Source of the DNA: Deltaproteobacteria bacterium RBG_13_49_15
Lineage (GTDB): Bacteria > Desulfobacterota > Desulfobacteria > Desulfobacterales > UBA2156
Length of the DNA stretch: 13,772 nt
Assembly: GCA_001797695.1 (NCBI GenBank)
Contig: MGQD01000044.1
Location: 1 to 13,772, forward strand
Direction: 5' to 3'
How positions within the stretch are numbered: position 1 is the stretch's first letter; every line of letters starts with the position of its first letter. The position numbers were made by a program, and so were the translations under genes. This document shows positions 1 through 7,375 of the stretch, piece by piece. Below the pieces are notes generated by a model, which was not told the origin of the DNA, made no database searches, and saw only the letters and a program-made list of their open reading frames with translations.

Positions 1-1950
1 GTGATCGCTCATACATTCCCGAACGGTATTCCGGTTCAATTGATCCAGGCCAATTCACCACTTAACACGGAAAAAAGTCGACTGAGGAAAATCATATCGG
101 AACGCGGAGAGCAATACCTGGATATTGCGTGGCCGATTTTTTCAGGACATGCAGGAATTCTGCGTCTTGGTTTTTCGGAAAGACCTTTTCGTGCACAAGT
201 TCGAGGGTTATGGATACAGATGAGTTTGGTTACACTGATTATCATGCTTTTGGCGGTTTTGGTCGGGAAACATCTGATCGATCGTTTGACACGTCCGCTG
301 CTTGCCCTGACTCATGCAGCAGAACGAATCGATGAAGGGCACCTGGATGTTCGGCTTGATGTCGAGGGACATCGGGAGGTGAAAAAGCTAGCGGTTTCAT
401 TCAACGGCATGCTTTCCAGAATTCGGGAATTCACGGATCGCTTAAGCAGCTATAATCGAATGCTTGAAGACAAGAATCAGGAGTTGGATCGTTCTCACCG
501 CCAGTTGACCACATCATGCAATATTTCCGGTCGGATAGCTGCGCTTCCGGATCTCAAGGAAATCGCCGCATATCTAATTCATGCATTGAACCCGATTACG
601 GAATGCCGTCAAATGATTTTTCTACTGCTTGGCAGAAACCATCGGCAATTATTCATGGCAGGTGAGGAGGGGGTCCAAACGATTGGTCAGGAAGCGCACG
701 ACCAATTTATTACATGGGTCGAAGATAATTTATCGGTTGCCATAATCAAAAAGGAGATCCCCGGATTCGTTTCAGAACTCCTCCCCAAACCGTTTTCAGA
801 TACACGGAAAATGGGGGTTTTTCCGATTCACTATAGTGAACACAATCTCGGAATAATGCTTGTTGCCTGTTCCGATGGATGTCATTGCGTAAAAAATGAG
901 CTGGATATCATCCAGATGATTCTTGCCCAGGCATCAGGCGCTCTTTACAGGGCAATGATCCAGGCGGAAGACGCATTCGATTTTCGGACACGGATGGAAA
1001 CCACTTATGCATTTTCCGGGATCATCGGGAAAAATGAAAAGATGCAAATGATCTACAAGTTGATCGAGAATGTTGCACCGACGGACGCGACAGTTCTGAT
1101 TGAAGGGGAAAGCGGAACGGGAAAAGAGCTGGCGGCCCGTGCGATACATCAGTTAAGCCATCGATCAAAAAAACCGTTTATCGTAATCAATTGTTCGGCT
1201 TATCCCAGCACCCTTATCGAAAGTGAATTGTTCGGACATGAAAAGGGAGCTTTTACCGGTGCGGTCAAACGCAAACTGGGACGATTCGAACTGGGAGATG
1301 GGGGGACCATTTTTTTAGATGAGATCGGTGAAATCTCTCAATCTGTTCAGATCAAACTGCTTCGTGTGATTCAGACACAACGTTTCGAACGGATAGGTGG
1401 CGAGGAAACGGTGAATGTGAATGTTCGGATGTTGGCCGCCACCAATAAAAAATTACAGCAGGAAGTCCAAAAAGGAAAATTCCGGGAGGATCTTTTTTAC
1501 CGGATAAATGTAATCCCGATCCAAATTCCTCCCTTGCGTGAACGCCGGAACGATATCCCTTTACTCATTCAGCATTTCCTGAAGCAATTCAATTCCGACC
1601 AGGGAAAGAATATCAAGGGGTTTGATCCGGAAGCAATGCGTGTGCTGCTCAATTATAACTGGCCGGGGAATATTCGTGAGCTTGAAAATTGCATTGAACA
1701 TGCTGTTATCCTTGCTAAAACTGACATGGTGTCCATTCCTGACCTGCCATCCGCACTGACATGGCCGGTTGAAAAACTTTCCATATCTGAAAAACGGACC
1801 ATTGACGATCAGGAAGAGACTTTAATCCGGGAAATTCTTCAGGAATGCAATTGGAACAAACGACACGCCGCAAATCGCCTGGGGATAAGTCGCAGTACCC
1901 TTTATGAAAAAATGAAAAAATTTCAAATTGAAAAAGCAGCCATTCATTGA
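1..1950 (+). CDS. Membrane-bound sigma-54-dependent transcriptional activator (HAMP-GAF-AAA+-Fis HTH), 5' end outside window
   Basis: This is a sigma-54 enhancer-binding protein that senses a signal through its own membrane domain. The open frame starts at base 1, so the first GTG is probably not the true start and the N-terminus is missing. Visible order (window numbering): residues 1-68 look like the end of an extracytoplasmic sensor domain; 70-93 is a transmembrane helix; 90-142 a HAMP linker; 143-170 a likely coiled coil; 175-318 a GAF-like domain with a Cys cluster near 290-296; 339-570 the AAA+ domain; 605-643 a Fis-type helix-turn-helix. The AAA+ domain has Walker A GESGTGKE (369-376), the sigma-54-contact loop GAFTGA (416-421) and Walker [10 protein letters not shown] (434-442), so it should be an active ATPase. 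A transmembrane, HAMP-containing activator is less common than the NtrC response-regulator form. The dyads and -24/-12 promoter just downstream suggest it controls the molybdoenzyme operon (inference). No clear terminator follows it. Confidence 0.93.
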   Translation: MIAHTFPNGIPVQLIQANSPLNTEKSRLRKIISERGEQYLDIAWPIFSGHAGILRLGFSERPFRAQVRGLWIQMSLVTLIIMLLAVLVGKHLIDRLTRPLLALTHAAERIDEGHLDVRLDVEGHREVKKLAVSFNGMLSRIREFTDRLSSYNRMLEDKNQELDRSHRQLTTSCNISGRIAALPDLKEIAAYLIHALNPITECRQMIFLLLGRNHRQLFMAGEEGVQTIGQEAHDQFITWVEDNLSVAIIKKEIPGFVSELLPKPFSDTRKMGVFPIHYSEHNLGIMLVACSDGCHCVKNELDIIQMILAQASGALYRAMIQAEDAFDFRTRMETTYAFSGIIGKNEKMQMIYKLIENVAPTDATVLIEGESGTGKELAARAIHQLSHRSKKPFIVINCSAYPSTLIESELFGHEKGAFTGAVKRKLGRFELGDGGTIFLDEIGEISQSVQIKLLRVIQTQRFERIGGEETVNVNVRMLAATNKKLQQEVQKGKFREDLFYRINVIPIQIPPLRERRNDIPLLIQHFLKQFNSDQGKNIKGFDPEAMRVLLNYNWPGNIRELENCIEHAVILAKTDMVSIPDLPSALTWPVEKLSISEKRTIDDQEETLIREILQECNWNKRHAANRLGISRSTLYEKMKKFQIEKAAIH

Positions 1951-2023
1951 GCCATTCAATTGGCAGCCCTTTCTTAAGCGATCTAAAATTCCCTTCATGT
2001 TCTGATTTTATTGGAGGTATTCC

Positions 2024-2077
2024 ATGAATCCCATGATGACTCGCATTATGGGAGCTATTTCGAATGTCCGAATATAG
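2024..2077 (+). CDS. Possible 17-aa mini-ORF with strong ribosome binding site
   Basis: ATG at 2024 is preceded by GGAGG at 2013-2017 with six bases of spacing, which is close to ideal. The frame encodes 17 residues, four of them methionine (begins MNPMMTRIM), and ends with TAG at 2075-2077. The 3' half of the mini-ORF overlaps the first operator-like dyad. It could be a leader peptide, the 5' stub of a decayed gene, or a chance ORF behind an accidental GGAGG. No promoter was recognised directly upstream; it could be read from transcripts leaving the activator gene. Confidence 0.3.
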   Translation: MNPMMTRIMGAISNVRI

Positions 2078-2081
2078 GTCA
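2065..2081. promoter_or_regulatory. Imperfect 17-bp dyad, putative activator binding site 1
   Basis: TGTCCGA-ATA-TAGGTCA. The left arm is identical to that of the perfect dyad at 2129-2145; the right arm matches its complement at five of seven positions. The centre at 2073 lies 64 bp from the centre of the second dyad, roughly six helical turns, so two bound dimers would sit on the same face of the DNA. This is the expected geometry for cooperative binding by a Fis-HTH enhancer-binding protein. Assignment to the upstream regulator is inference from position. Confidence 0.55.
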
Positions 2082-2128
2082 TCATATCTTACCAAAATTA
2101 TTTATAAAATTGAAGATAGTCAAAATGG

Positions 2129-2145
2129 TGTCCGATATTCGGACA
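2129..2145. promoter_or_regulatory. Perfect 17-bp dyad, putative activator binding site 2
   Basis: TGTCCGA-TAT-TCGGACA is a perfect inverted repeat with 7-bp arms and a 3-bp centre. It lies about 190 bp upstream of the -24 element, a typical distance for a sigma-54 upstream activating sequence. It is not followed by a T-run and sits far from the end of the preceding gene, so a terminator is unlikely. Together with the dyad at 2065-2081 it defines the likely motif TGTCCGA-N3-TCGGACA. Confidence 0.65.
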
Positions 2146-2332
2146 TTATAAGGATTTAAATCTCACCCAGCGCATTCCTCTCGGAAATACGTTTACCCGT
2201 TCTGTCCAATTTTTTTCCAACATTTTTTAATGGCCATAAGGAAAATTTATCAAATGATACCTAATGGTTAAGCTTCATTTAAAATGGGCGCGACCCATGG
2301 AGTTTTAATTTTTCCCATCATTTTTTAAATAA

Positions 2333-2348
2333 TGGCACGGATCATGCT
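2333..2348 (+). promoter_or_regulatory. Sigma-54 (-24/-12) promoter
   Basis: TGGCACGGATCATGCT matches the consensus TGGCACG-N4-TTGCW except for A in place of the first T of the -12 block. The invariant GG (2334-2335) and GC (2346-2347) have the required spacing. Transcription should begin near 2359, giving a leader of about 35 bases before the ATG at 2394. This is the only convincing -24/-12 element I found in the window. It would make the whole 2394-9701 operon dependent on RpoN and an enhancer-binding protein. Confidence 0.85.
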
Positions 2349-2393
2349 TTGCAAAACAATAAGCCGGATTTAATAAAATAAGGAACGGAAATA

Positions 2394-2792
2394 ATGCCCA
2401 GGCGAAAGCTATTGTTCCTTTCCACTGATCTTGCAGGAAATCAAAATATAGAATCCTTTCTGTTGAAAAAAGGATTGGAGGCTTTGTTTTTAACAACTCT
2501 GCCGGATCTCAAAAAGGAGTTAGTGATCTCAACGTATTCATTGGTATTTCTCGATATCGACGCCATTTCGGTTGGAAATCGGGAAATTAAAGAACTGAAA
2601 ACATCATTTCCTGAGACCTTCTTTTTTTGCATGTCTAAAGATCCATTTCACCCGGAGATCAAGGAGGCCATCTCAAACTATATTTTTGCATGCATGGCTA
2701 AACCTCTTGATCTGGACGAACTCACTTTCTGGATCGAAAGCATTGAATCGGTGAACGGCGCAACGGTAGCATCGAGTCAAAATGCCCACTAA
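2394..2792 (+). CDS. Stand-alone degenerate response-regulator receiver domain protein
   Basis: This 132-residue protein is little more than a CheY-like receiver fold, with no output domain. A hydrophobic beta-1 strand (residues 5-9) is followed by S10-T11-D12, where receivers normally have the acidic Asp-Asp/Glu pair that binds Mg. The phospho-acceptor Asp appears retained (D54 in VFLDID), as do the switch Ser (S81) and the conserved Lys before Pro (K103 in AKPLD). The metal site is therefore partly lost and phosphorylation may be weak or absent. It is the first gene after the sigma-54 promoter, with an AAGGAA-type ribosome site upstream of the ATG, and precedes the catalytic subunit by 70 bp. 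A regulatory or protein-protein interaction role is inferred. The alternative is a truncated response regulator kept by operon expression. Confidence 0.75.
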   Translation: MPRRKLLFLSTDLAGNQNIESFLLKKGLEALFLTTLPDLKKELVISTYSLVFLDIDAISVGNREIKELKTSFPETFFFCMSKDPFHPEIKEAISNYIFACMAKPLDLDELTFWIESIESVNGATVASSQNAH

Positions 2793-2818
2793 TTTGCTGT
2801 TATGGGCATCAGATAACA
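2782..2818 (+). promoter_or_regulatory. Two overlapping, mutually exclusive stem-loops in the operon mRNA
   Basis: ATGCCCA (2782-2788) pairs perfectly with TGGGCAT (2803-2809) around a 14-base loop. TGTTAT (2798-2803) pairs perfectly with ATAACA (2813-2818) around a 9-base loop. The second hairpin needs base 2803 and places the first hairpin's right arm in its loop, so the two compete. They span the stop codon of the receiver gene and lie 45-80 bases upstream of the catalytic-subunit ATG. They could tune processing, stability or stoichiometry of the mRNA. No T-run follows, so they are not a standard terminator. Short stems like these can also occur by chance. Confidence 0.3.
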
Positions 2819-2862
2819 CAAAGATAAGGAATTAAATAACAACAATAAAAGACGGAGGCGAA

Positions 2863-5445
2863 ATGAAAAAACCGAAAAAAAAACATGAGCCGCTTTTAGA
2901 AAATACGCCTTTTCACCGAATGCTTTCAAGAAGATCCTTTATCAAGGGGTCGGCGATCGGTGGTATTGCGGTGGCTGCGGGTTCAGGTCTCTCTTTGAAT
3001 CTAAGTGCTCTGGCGCAGACAACATCTGCAGGGAAAAGCGAACAGGGGCAATGGATCCCTTCAACCTGCCAGGGATGTACCAGTTGGTGTTCGAAACAAG
3101 TGTATGTCCAAAACGGGAGAGCGGTGAAAGTGAGAGGAAATCCAAGGTCCAAAGTCAATGGTTCGGCGAGTTGCCCCAGAGCCCATCTCTCTTTGCAGCA
3201 GGTTTACGATCCGGATCGAATTAAAACCCCGATGAAGCGGACAAATCCAAAAAAAGGACGCCACGAAGATCCCAAATTCATTCCGATTACATGGGATGAG
3301 GCGTTGAATATCATCGCCGATAAAATTATGGCGCTGCGAGCCAAAGATGAGAGCCATAAGTACATGCTCATGCGGGGACGGTATACCTACATGCGCGATA
3401 TCATTTACGACCACATGACCAAAATTATCGGCTCCCCCAACAACATCTCACATAGCGCCATCTGCGCCGAAGCTGAAAAATTCGGGCCTTACTATACCGA
3501 AGGGTATTGGGATTATCGCCAGTATGATGTGCTGAATACCAAATATATCCTGATCTGGGGGGCCGACCCTCTATCGGCGAACCGCCAGGTCTCCTATTAT
3601 ACAAGCGTATGGGGTGATGTTGTCGGAAAGGCTACCGTTGCGGTGGTGGAGCCGCGCCTCTCGGCGACCGCATCCAAGGCGGATGAATGGCTGCCGATCA
3701 AACCCGGTCATGACGGAGCACTGGCGGCGGCCATTGCTCATACCCTTCTTACCAAGGGTCTGTGGAACAAGGAGTTCGTCGGGGATTTTAAGGACGGCGT
3801 CAATCGATTTATTGCGGGGCAAGAGGTAAGCGAATCGGATTTGCAGGAAAACCACACCTATGGACTGGTTCGGTGGTGGAATCTCGAACTGAAACACAAG
3901 ACTCCTGATTGGGCCTCCAAAAAAACAGGATTGCCCGCCGATCAGATCCAAAGAATAGCGGTGGGATTCGGGCAGGCGGCGCCGCATGCGATTTCATGGG
4001 TTGGAGGGGGGCCGGTCATGCAGGTCCGTGGAGCTTATACAAGCATGATCTGCCATGCATTGAACGGCCTTACCGGTGCGTGCGACAATCTGGGTGGGAC
4101 CTTGGTATCAAATAAGGAATATACCAAGCATTTCCCTGAGGCTGAAGAATTTTATGATGAAATCGCAAAAAAAGGGAAAAAATTTCCGAAAATAGATCAT
4201 CGGGGCAGGAAGGATTTTCCCTGTATCAATGCCGGAAAGCCGGGCAGTGCGGTGGTTACGAACCGGGCAGCCGACGGGATTCTGAATTCCGATCCATACG
4301 ATATTAAAGTGGCCATCGCCTACATGAACAATTTCGCTTTTTCATGTACTCAGCCGGAACGCTGGGAACGCGCCCTCTCCAAAATTCCTTTTTTGGTCCA
4401 TATCACCACAAATGCCTCGGAGTTTTCCTGGTTTTCGGACATTCTTTTACCGAACACCCACCATTTATTTGAAAAATGGGGATGGGTGAAGTCCATCGGT
4501 AATGGATATCGCCATGTGACCCTGATGCAGCCGGTGATCAAGCCGATGTGGGAATCCAAAATCGATGAAACCGAGATTCCTTGGCTTATTGCAGAAAAAC
4601 TAGCCAGGAGAGGGTTTGACAACCTGTTGAGGTATTTTAAAACCATCAAGGATCCGGAGACCGGCAAGGCGCCGGCAAATGAGAAGGAGTTTGCACTTTA
4701 TTGCGTCAAATATACCACTCAGAACCTGTGGGATCCGGCCAAATACGAAGGGGGAGACAGTTTCAAAAGCTGGCAGGAATTTCGTAGAGCCGGTGTATGG
4801 AACAGCGCTCCTTACCCGTATCGAAAGCGCTGGAGCGAAATGAAAACCAAAACCAAGAAATTCGAGTTTTACAGCGAAACGCTGAAAGCAGCGCTTGAAG
4901 AGCATGCGAAAAACCACACAACCACGGTGGATGATGTTCTGGCGGTCAGCGGATATCAGGCACGGGGCGAAAAGGCCTTTATCCCCCATTACGAGGAACC
5001 GTCCATTCTTGGGGATGAGAAGGATTATCCTTTCATCTTTGTGGATCATAAATCCCGACTCAACCGGGAGGGACGTTCGGCAAATTGCACCTGGTATCAT
5101 GAATTCAAGGATGTGGATCCCGGGGATGAACACTGGGATGATGTGGCGAAAATCAATCCCATTGATGCTGAAAAGCTCAATTTGAAAAATGGTGATCAGA
5201 TCCGGCTCACATCTCCCACCGGAACGCTCGAATGCAGAGCCAAATTATGGGAAGGGGTTCGCCCTGGAACCGTAGCAAAATGTTACGGACAAGGTCACTG
5301 GGTTTACGGCCGGGTGGCATCCAAGGTTTTTGGAAAAACACCCCGGGGAGGAAACAATAACGATGTGATTCCCGCTGTATATGATCGGTTGAGCGGCAGC
5401 ACGGTTCGACATGCCGCAACCCGCGTCAAAATCGAAAAATTATAG
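2863..5445 (+). CDS. arrA: Molybdopterin oxidoreductase catalytic subunit, ArrA-type respiratory arsenate reductase
   Basis: An exported DMSO-reductase-family enzyme of 860 residues, close to the length of known ArrA. A twin-arginine signal lies at residues 21-50 (SRRSFIK at 22-28, then a hydrophobic stretch and an Ala-rich cleavage region), so it should work folded in the periplasm. A [4Fe-4S] motif follows: C69-x2-C72-x3-C76-x27-C104. The active-site region holds RGRY (171-174), SHS (196-198), C201 as probable Mo ligand, EAEK (203-206) and Y218. With a constant offset of 8, R173, Y174, H197, S198, K206 and Y218 fall on the substrate-binding residues I recall for Shewanella ArrA (R165, Y166, H189, S190, K198, Y210). 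RGRY is the ArrA form rather than the GRGWG form recalled for ArxA. The C-terminal molybdopterin-dinucleotide-binding domain covers about 730-860. GGAGG precedes the ATG at 2863. Alternatives are ArxA or an uncharacterised sister clade; polysulfide, thiosulfate or tetrathionate reductase fits less well. Confidence 0.78.
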   Translation: MKKPKKKHEPLLENTPFHRMLSRRSFIKGSAIGGIAVAAGSGLSLNLSALAQTTSAGKSEQGQWIPSTCQGCTSWCSKQVYVQNGRAVKVRGNPRSKVNGSASCPRAHLSLQQVYDPDRIKTPMKRTNPKKGRHEDPKFIPITWDEALNIIADKIMALRAKDESHKYMLMRGRYTYMRDIIYDHMTKIIGSPNNISHSAICAEAEKFGPYYTEGYWDYRQYDVLNTKYILIWGADPLSANRQVSYYTSVWGDVVGKATVAVVEPRLSATASKADEWLPIKPGHDGALAAAIAHTLLTKGLWNKEFVGDFKDGVNRFIAGQEVSESDLQENHTYGLVRWWNLELKHKTPDWASKKTGLPADQIQRIAVGFGQAAPHAISWVGGGPVMQVRGAYTSMICHALNGLTGACDNLGGTLVSNKEYTKHFPEAEEFYDEIAKKGKKFPKIDHRGRKDFPCINAGKPGSAVVTNRAADGILNSDPYDIKVAIAYMNNFAFSCTQPERWERALSKIPFLVHITTNASEFSWFSDILLPNTHHLFEKWGWVKSIGNGYRHVTLMQPVIKPMWESKIDETEIPWLIAEKLARRGFDNLLRYFKTIKDPETGKAPANEKEFALYCVKYTTQNLWDPAKYEGGDSFKSWQEFRRAGVWNSAPYPYRKRWSEMKTKTKKFEFYSETLKAALEEHAKNHTTTVDDVLAVSGYQARGEKAFIPHYEEPSILGDEKDYPFIFVDHKSRLNREGRSANCTWYHEFKDVDPGDEHWDDVAKINPIDAEKLNLKNGDQIRLTSPTGTLECRAKLWEGVRPGTVAKCYGQGHWVYGRVASKVFGKTPRGGNNNDVIPAVYDRLSGSTVRHAATRVKIEKL

Positions 5446-5456
5446 GAGGTGTTCTT

Positions 5457-6182
5457 ATGCCGCGATATGCAATGGTCATCGATCTTCAACGGTGCGTGGG
5501 ATGCGGAGCATGCAGCATTGCATGCCGGAGCGAAAACAACGTGCCGGATGGAATCTACTGGTCGAATAAAATTACCGAAACCGTGGGTAAATTTCCTCAT
5601 GTCCGGTATCATTATATCCCCACGCTTTGCAATCACTGTCAATACGCGCCATGTGTGCGGGGTTGCCCGACAAAGGCCATGCATAAGCTTGACACCGGAA
5701 TCACCATGCATGATCCGAAGAAATGCATCGGCTGCAAATACTGCGAATTCAATTGTCCCTATGGAGTCATTTATTTCAACTGGGAAACGCCCCATCGGTT
5801 TTGGCGCGATGAAAAGCCCGTGATACCGGGAGGTACGGCGTCTCCCAAGGAACTGTCCGAGAAAGTCGGAGGAAAGGTCATCCCGTATTACAATCCGGAC
5901 CGGGAAGAAACTTCTGCAGGGATTCGGCCGAAAGGGGTCGTGGAAAAATGCACATTCTGCGATCACCGTGTGAGAAAAGGTCAACTCCCTTACTGCGTGG
6001 AAGCCTGTCCGGCCAATGCCAGAATATTTGGAGATATCTCCAATCCAAGCAGCGATGTGAGCGTACTGCTTGGGAAACACCGTCCCTTCAGGCTGAGGGA
6101 ACAGCTCGGTACGGAGCCACACGTGTTTTATATTCGAGAATACAACCCTGCCCGCTATAAGGCGACCAAAGGAGGTGTGTAA
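5457..6182 (+). CDS. arrB: Four-cluster [4Fe-4S] electron-transfer subunit (ArrB/PsrB/DmsB family)
   Basis: A ferredoxin-like partner that carries electrons between the membrane subunit and the molybdenum subunit. Sixteen cysteines form four motifs: C13-x2-C16-x2-C19-x3-C23; C58-x2-C61-x4-C66-x3-C70; C90-x2-C93-x2-C96-x3-C100; C165-x2-C168-x11-C180-x3-C184. This matches the four [4Fe-4S] sites of the DmsB/PsrB/ArrB class, and none is missing. The 241-residue length is normal. It has no signal peptide, as expected for a subunit exported by hitch-hiking on the Tat signal of the catalytic partner. The ribosome site AGGAGGT overlaps the stop codon of the upstream gene, and only 11 bp separate the two frames, indicating tight co-translation. 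The family assignment is secure; the arrB name depends on the catalytic-subunit call. Confidence 0.88.
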   Translation: MPRYAMVIDLQRCVGCGACSIACRSENNVPDGIYWSNKITETVGKFPHVRYHYIPTLCNHCQYAPCVRGCPTKAMHKLDTGITMHDPKKCIGCKYCEFNCPYGVIYFNWETPHRFWRDEKPVIPGGTASPKELSEKVGGKVIPYYNPDREETSAGIRPKGVVEKCTFCDHRVRKGQLPYCVEACPANARIFGDISNPSSDVSVLLGKHRPFRLREQLGTEPHVFYIREYNPARYKATKGGV

Positions 6183-7322
6183 ATGAGTATAAAGAAAGCT
6201 TTATATCCAATCTGGCTGGCGGTTCTGGGTTTCGGGATTCTGATCGGTTTTTACACAGCAATGAAACTATTCACCGATGGACATATTCTTTTTAACACCA
6301 ATGACGTCATTATCTGGTCTCTTCCGCTCGGCGTTTATATTTTCTTAGCCCTGACCAGCTCCGGGTTGACCCTGTTGTCGGCCATTCCGCTGGTATTCGG
6401 TGTTGGAAAATATGAACCGTTTGCCAAGCGTCTTGTATTTTTGGCCATTGCGACGCTGTGCGGCGGATTTGTATCCATCGGCCTGGAACTCGGAACGGTC
6501 ACTCACATGATCTACATTATGCTTTCGCCGAACCTTTCTTCCCCCATCTGGTGGATGGGAGCAATTTACAGCGTGGAATTGGTGCTGCTTGTAATAAAAT
6601 TCTGGAGGCTGCACGCAGGAGACTGGCACAGCCGTTTCAGTAAATTCCTCGGGTCAGCCTCTTTTTTCTGTGCGCTGGCAGCTCCTCTCATGATCGGCTC
6701 GGTATTTGGATTGACGGAATCAAGAATTACCTTTTTTGGGCCAGTAATGTCTATCTATTGCCTTCTAATGGCTTTTTTAAGCGGGCTGTCGTTTTTTATC
6801 CTTTACAGCGTCGTAGTAGAAAAAATCGGCAGTTCAACATCAAAAGATTTTGAAAATATCATTAAGGAATTCATCACCATCTTCCGATATGCAGCCTCGG
6901 CTGTAGTAGTGTTCACCCTCGTTAAAATTGCCATCGAATCAGCTACTGTGGTGCCCGAGTTTTTGGTGTCAACAAAATTCAAATACGCCTTTGGGGCATT
7001 GGGGCGGGTTCCCAACGAGGTGGTGTTCGGTTTATTTCTGCCCTTTATCCTACTGCTGATTCCTGTCTTAATGAAATCCGCGGGAGGCCGGGTATTCACC
7101 TCAGTATTGATGTGGGCTGGTGCGCTGGCGATGCATATGCAGATTCTCATCGCCGGGCAAAGTCATCCCATCGGTCCCAAGGCAGAACAATTTCCGGAAT
7201 TCATGGCGTATTCCCCCAGCAAATGGGAGTGGCTGGTATTTCTCTTTGCAATTACGGTCATGCTGTTGCTTTACACTCTGGGGGAGCGATATTTAAAGCT
7301 AACCGGGGCAAGAGCCGATTAA
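6183..7322 (+). CDS. NrfD/PsrC-type integral membrane subunit (ArrC-like)
   Basis: A 379-residue polytopic membrane protein of the NrfD/PsrC family, which oxidises (mena)quinol and passes electrons to the four-cluster Fe-S subunit. I count about ten hydrophobic helices, near residues 9-29, 43-73, 83-112, 121-140, 155-176, 183-212, 231-250, 278-296, 305-323 and 349-367. No haem-binding motif or signal peptide is seen. The ATG directly abuts the stop codon of the upstream gene (no spacer), and the ribosome site GGAGGTG lies inside the last codons of that gene, so translation is coupled. This subunit replaces a CymA-type cytochrome as the quinol link, so the enzyme should be a self-contained quinol-oxidising complex. 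Family certain, substrate of the complex inferred. Confidence 0.9.
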   Translation: MSIKKALYPIWLAVLGFGILIGFYTAMKLFTDGHILFNTNDVIIWSLPLGVYIFLALTSSGLTLLSAIPLVFGVGKYEPFAKRLVFLAIATLCGGFVSIGLELGTVTHMIYIMLSPNLSSPIWWMGAIYSVELVLLVIKFWRLHAGDWHSRFSKFLGSASFFCALAAPLMIGSVFGLTESRITFFGPVMSIYCLLMAFLSGLSFFILYSVVVEKIGSSTSKDFENIIKEFITIFRYAASAVVVFTLVKIAIESATVVPEFLVSTKFKYAFGALGRVPNEVVFGLFLPFILLLIPVLMKSAGGRVFTSVLMWAGALAMHMQILIAGQSHPIGPKAEQFPEFMAYSPSKWEWLVFLFAITVMLLLYTLGERYLKLTGARAD

Positions 7323-7375
7323 CATGGTCAAACCATAGCAGAAATGGAATCCAATCTTTGGAATGAGGCAACCCG

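Larger units (their letters stand above)
1951..2393. other. Regulatory intergenic region between activator and molybdoenzyme operon
   Basis: This 443-bp stretch holds no large gene. It contains a mini-ORF (2024-2077), two similar 17-bp dyads (2065-2081 and 2129-2145), an AT-rich segment (about 2200-2330) that includes a small perfect inverted repeat (ATGGG/CCCAT arms at 2284-2298), and a strong sigma-54 promoter (2333-2348). The layout of enhancer, AT-rich bendable spacer and -24/-12 promoter is the usual arrangement for sigma-54 control. A sequence resembling an IHF core (TATCAA followed by ATGATAC, 2248-2260) lies between enhancer and promoter, but it misses the consensus at two core bases, so I do not call it as a site. 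Confidence 0.75.

Noticed and set aside
2248..2260. IHF-like site between dyads and promoter
   Set aside because: The position is right for DNA bending, but the TTR half of the core consensus is TAC, two mismatches, so it is not supported as a distinct site.
5304..6122. 272-codon open frame on the minus strand
   Set aside because: It lies opposite the catalytic-subunit end and the Fe-S subunit, whose 16 cysteine codons are in perfect motif order on the plus strand. Composition is unprotein-like; it is an antisense shadow.
5457..7322. Polysulfide or thiosulfate reductase as the complex identity
   Set aside because: The Fe-S and NrfD subunits are shared by many complexes and do not discriminate. 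The catalytic subunit residues favour ArrA, so the sulfur-oxyanion reading is kept only as an alternative.
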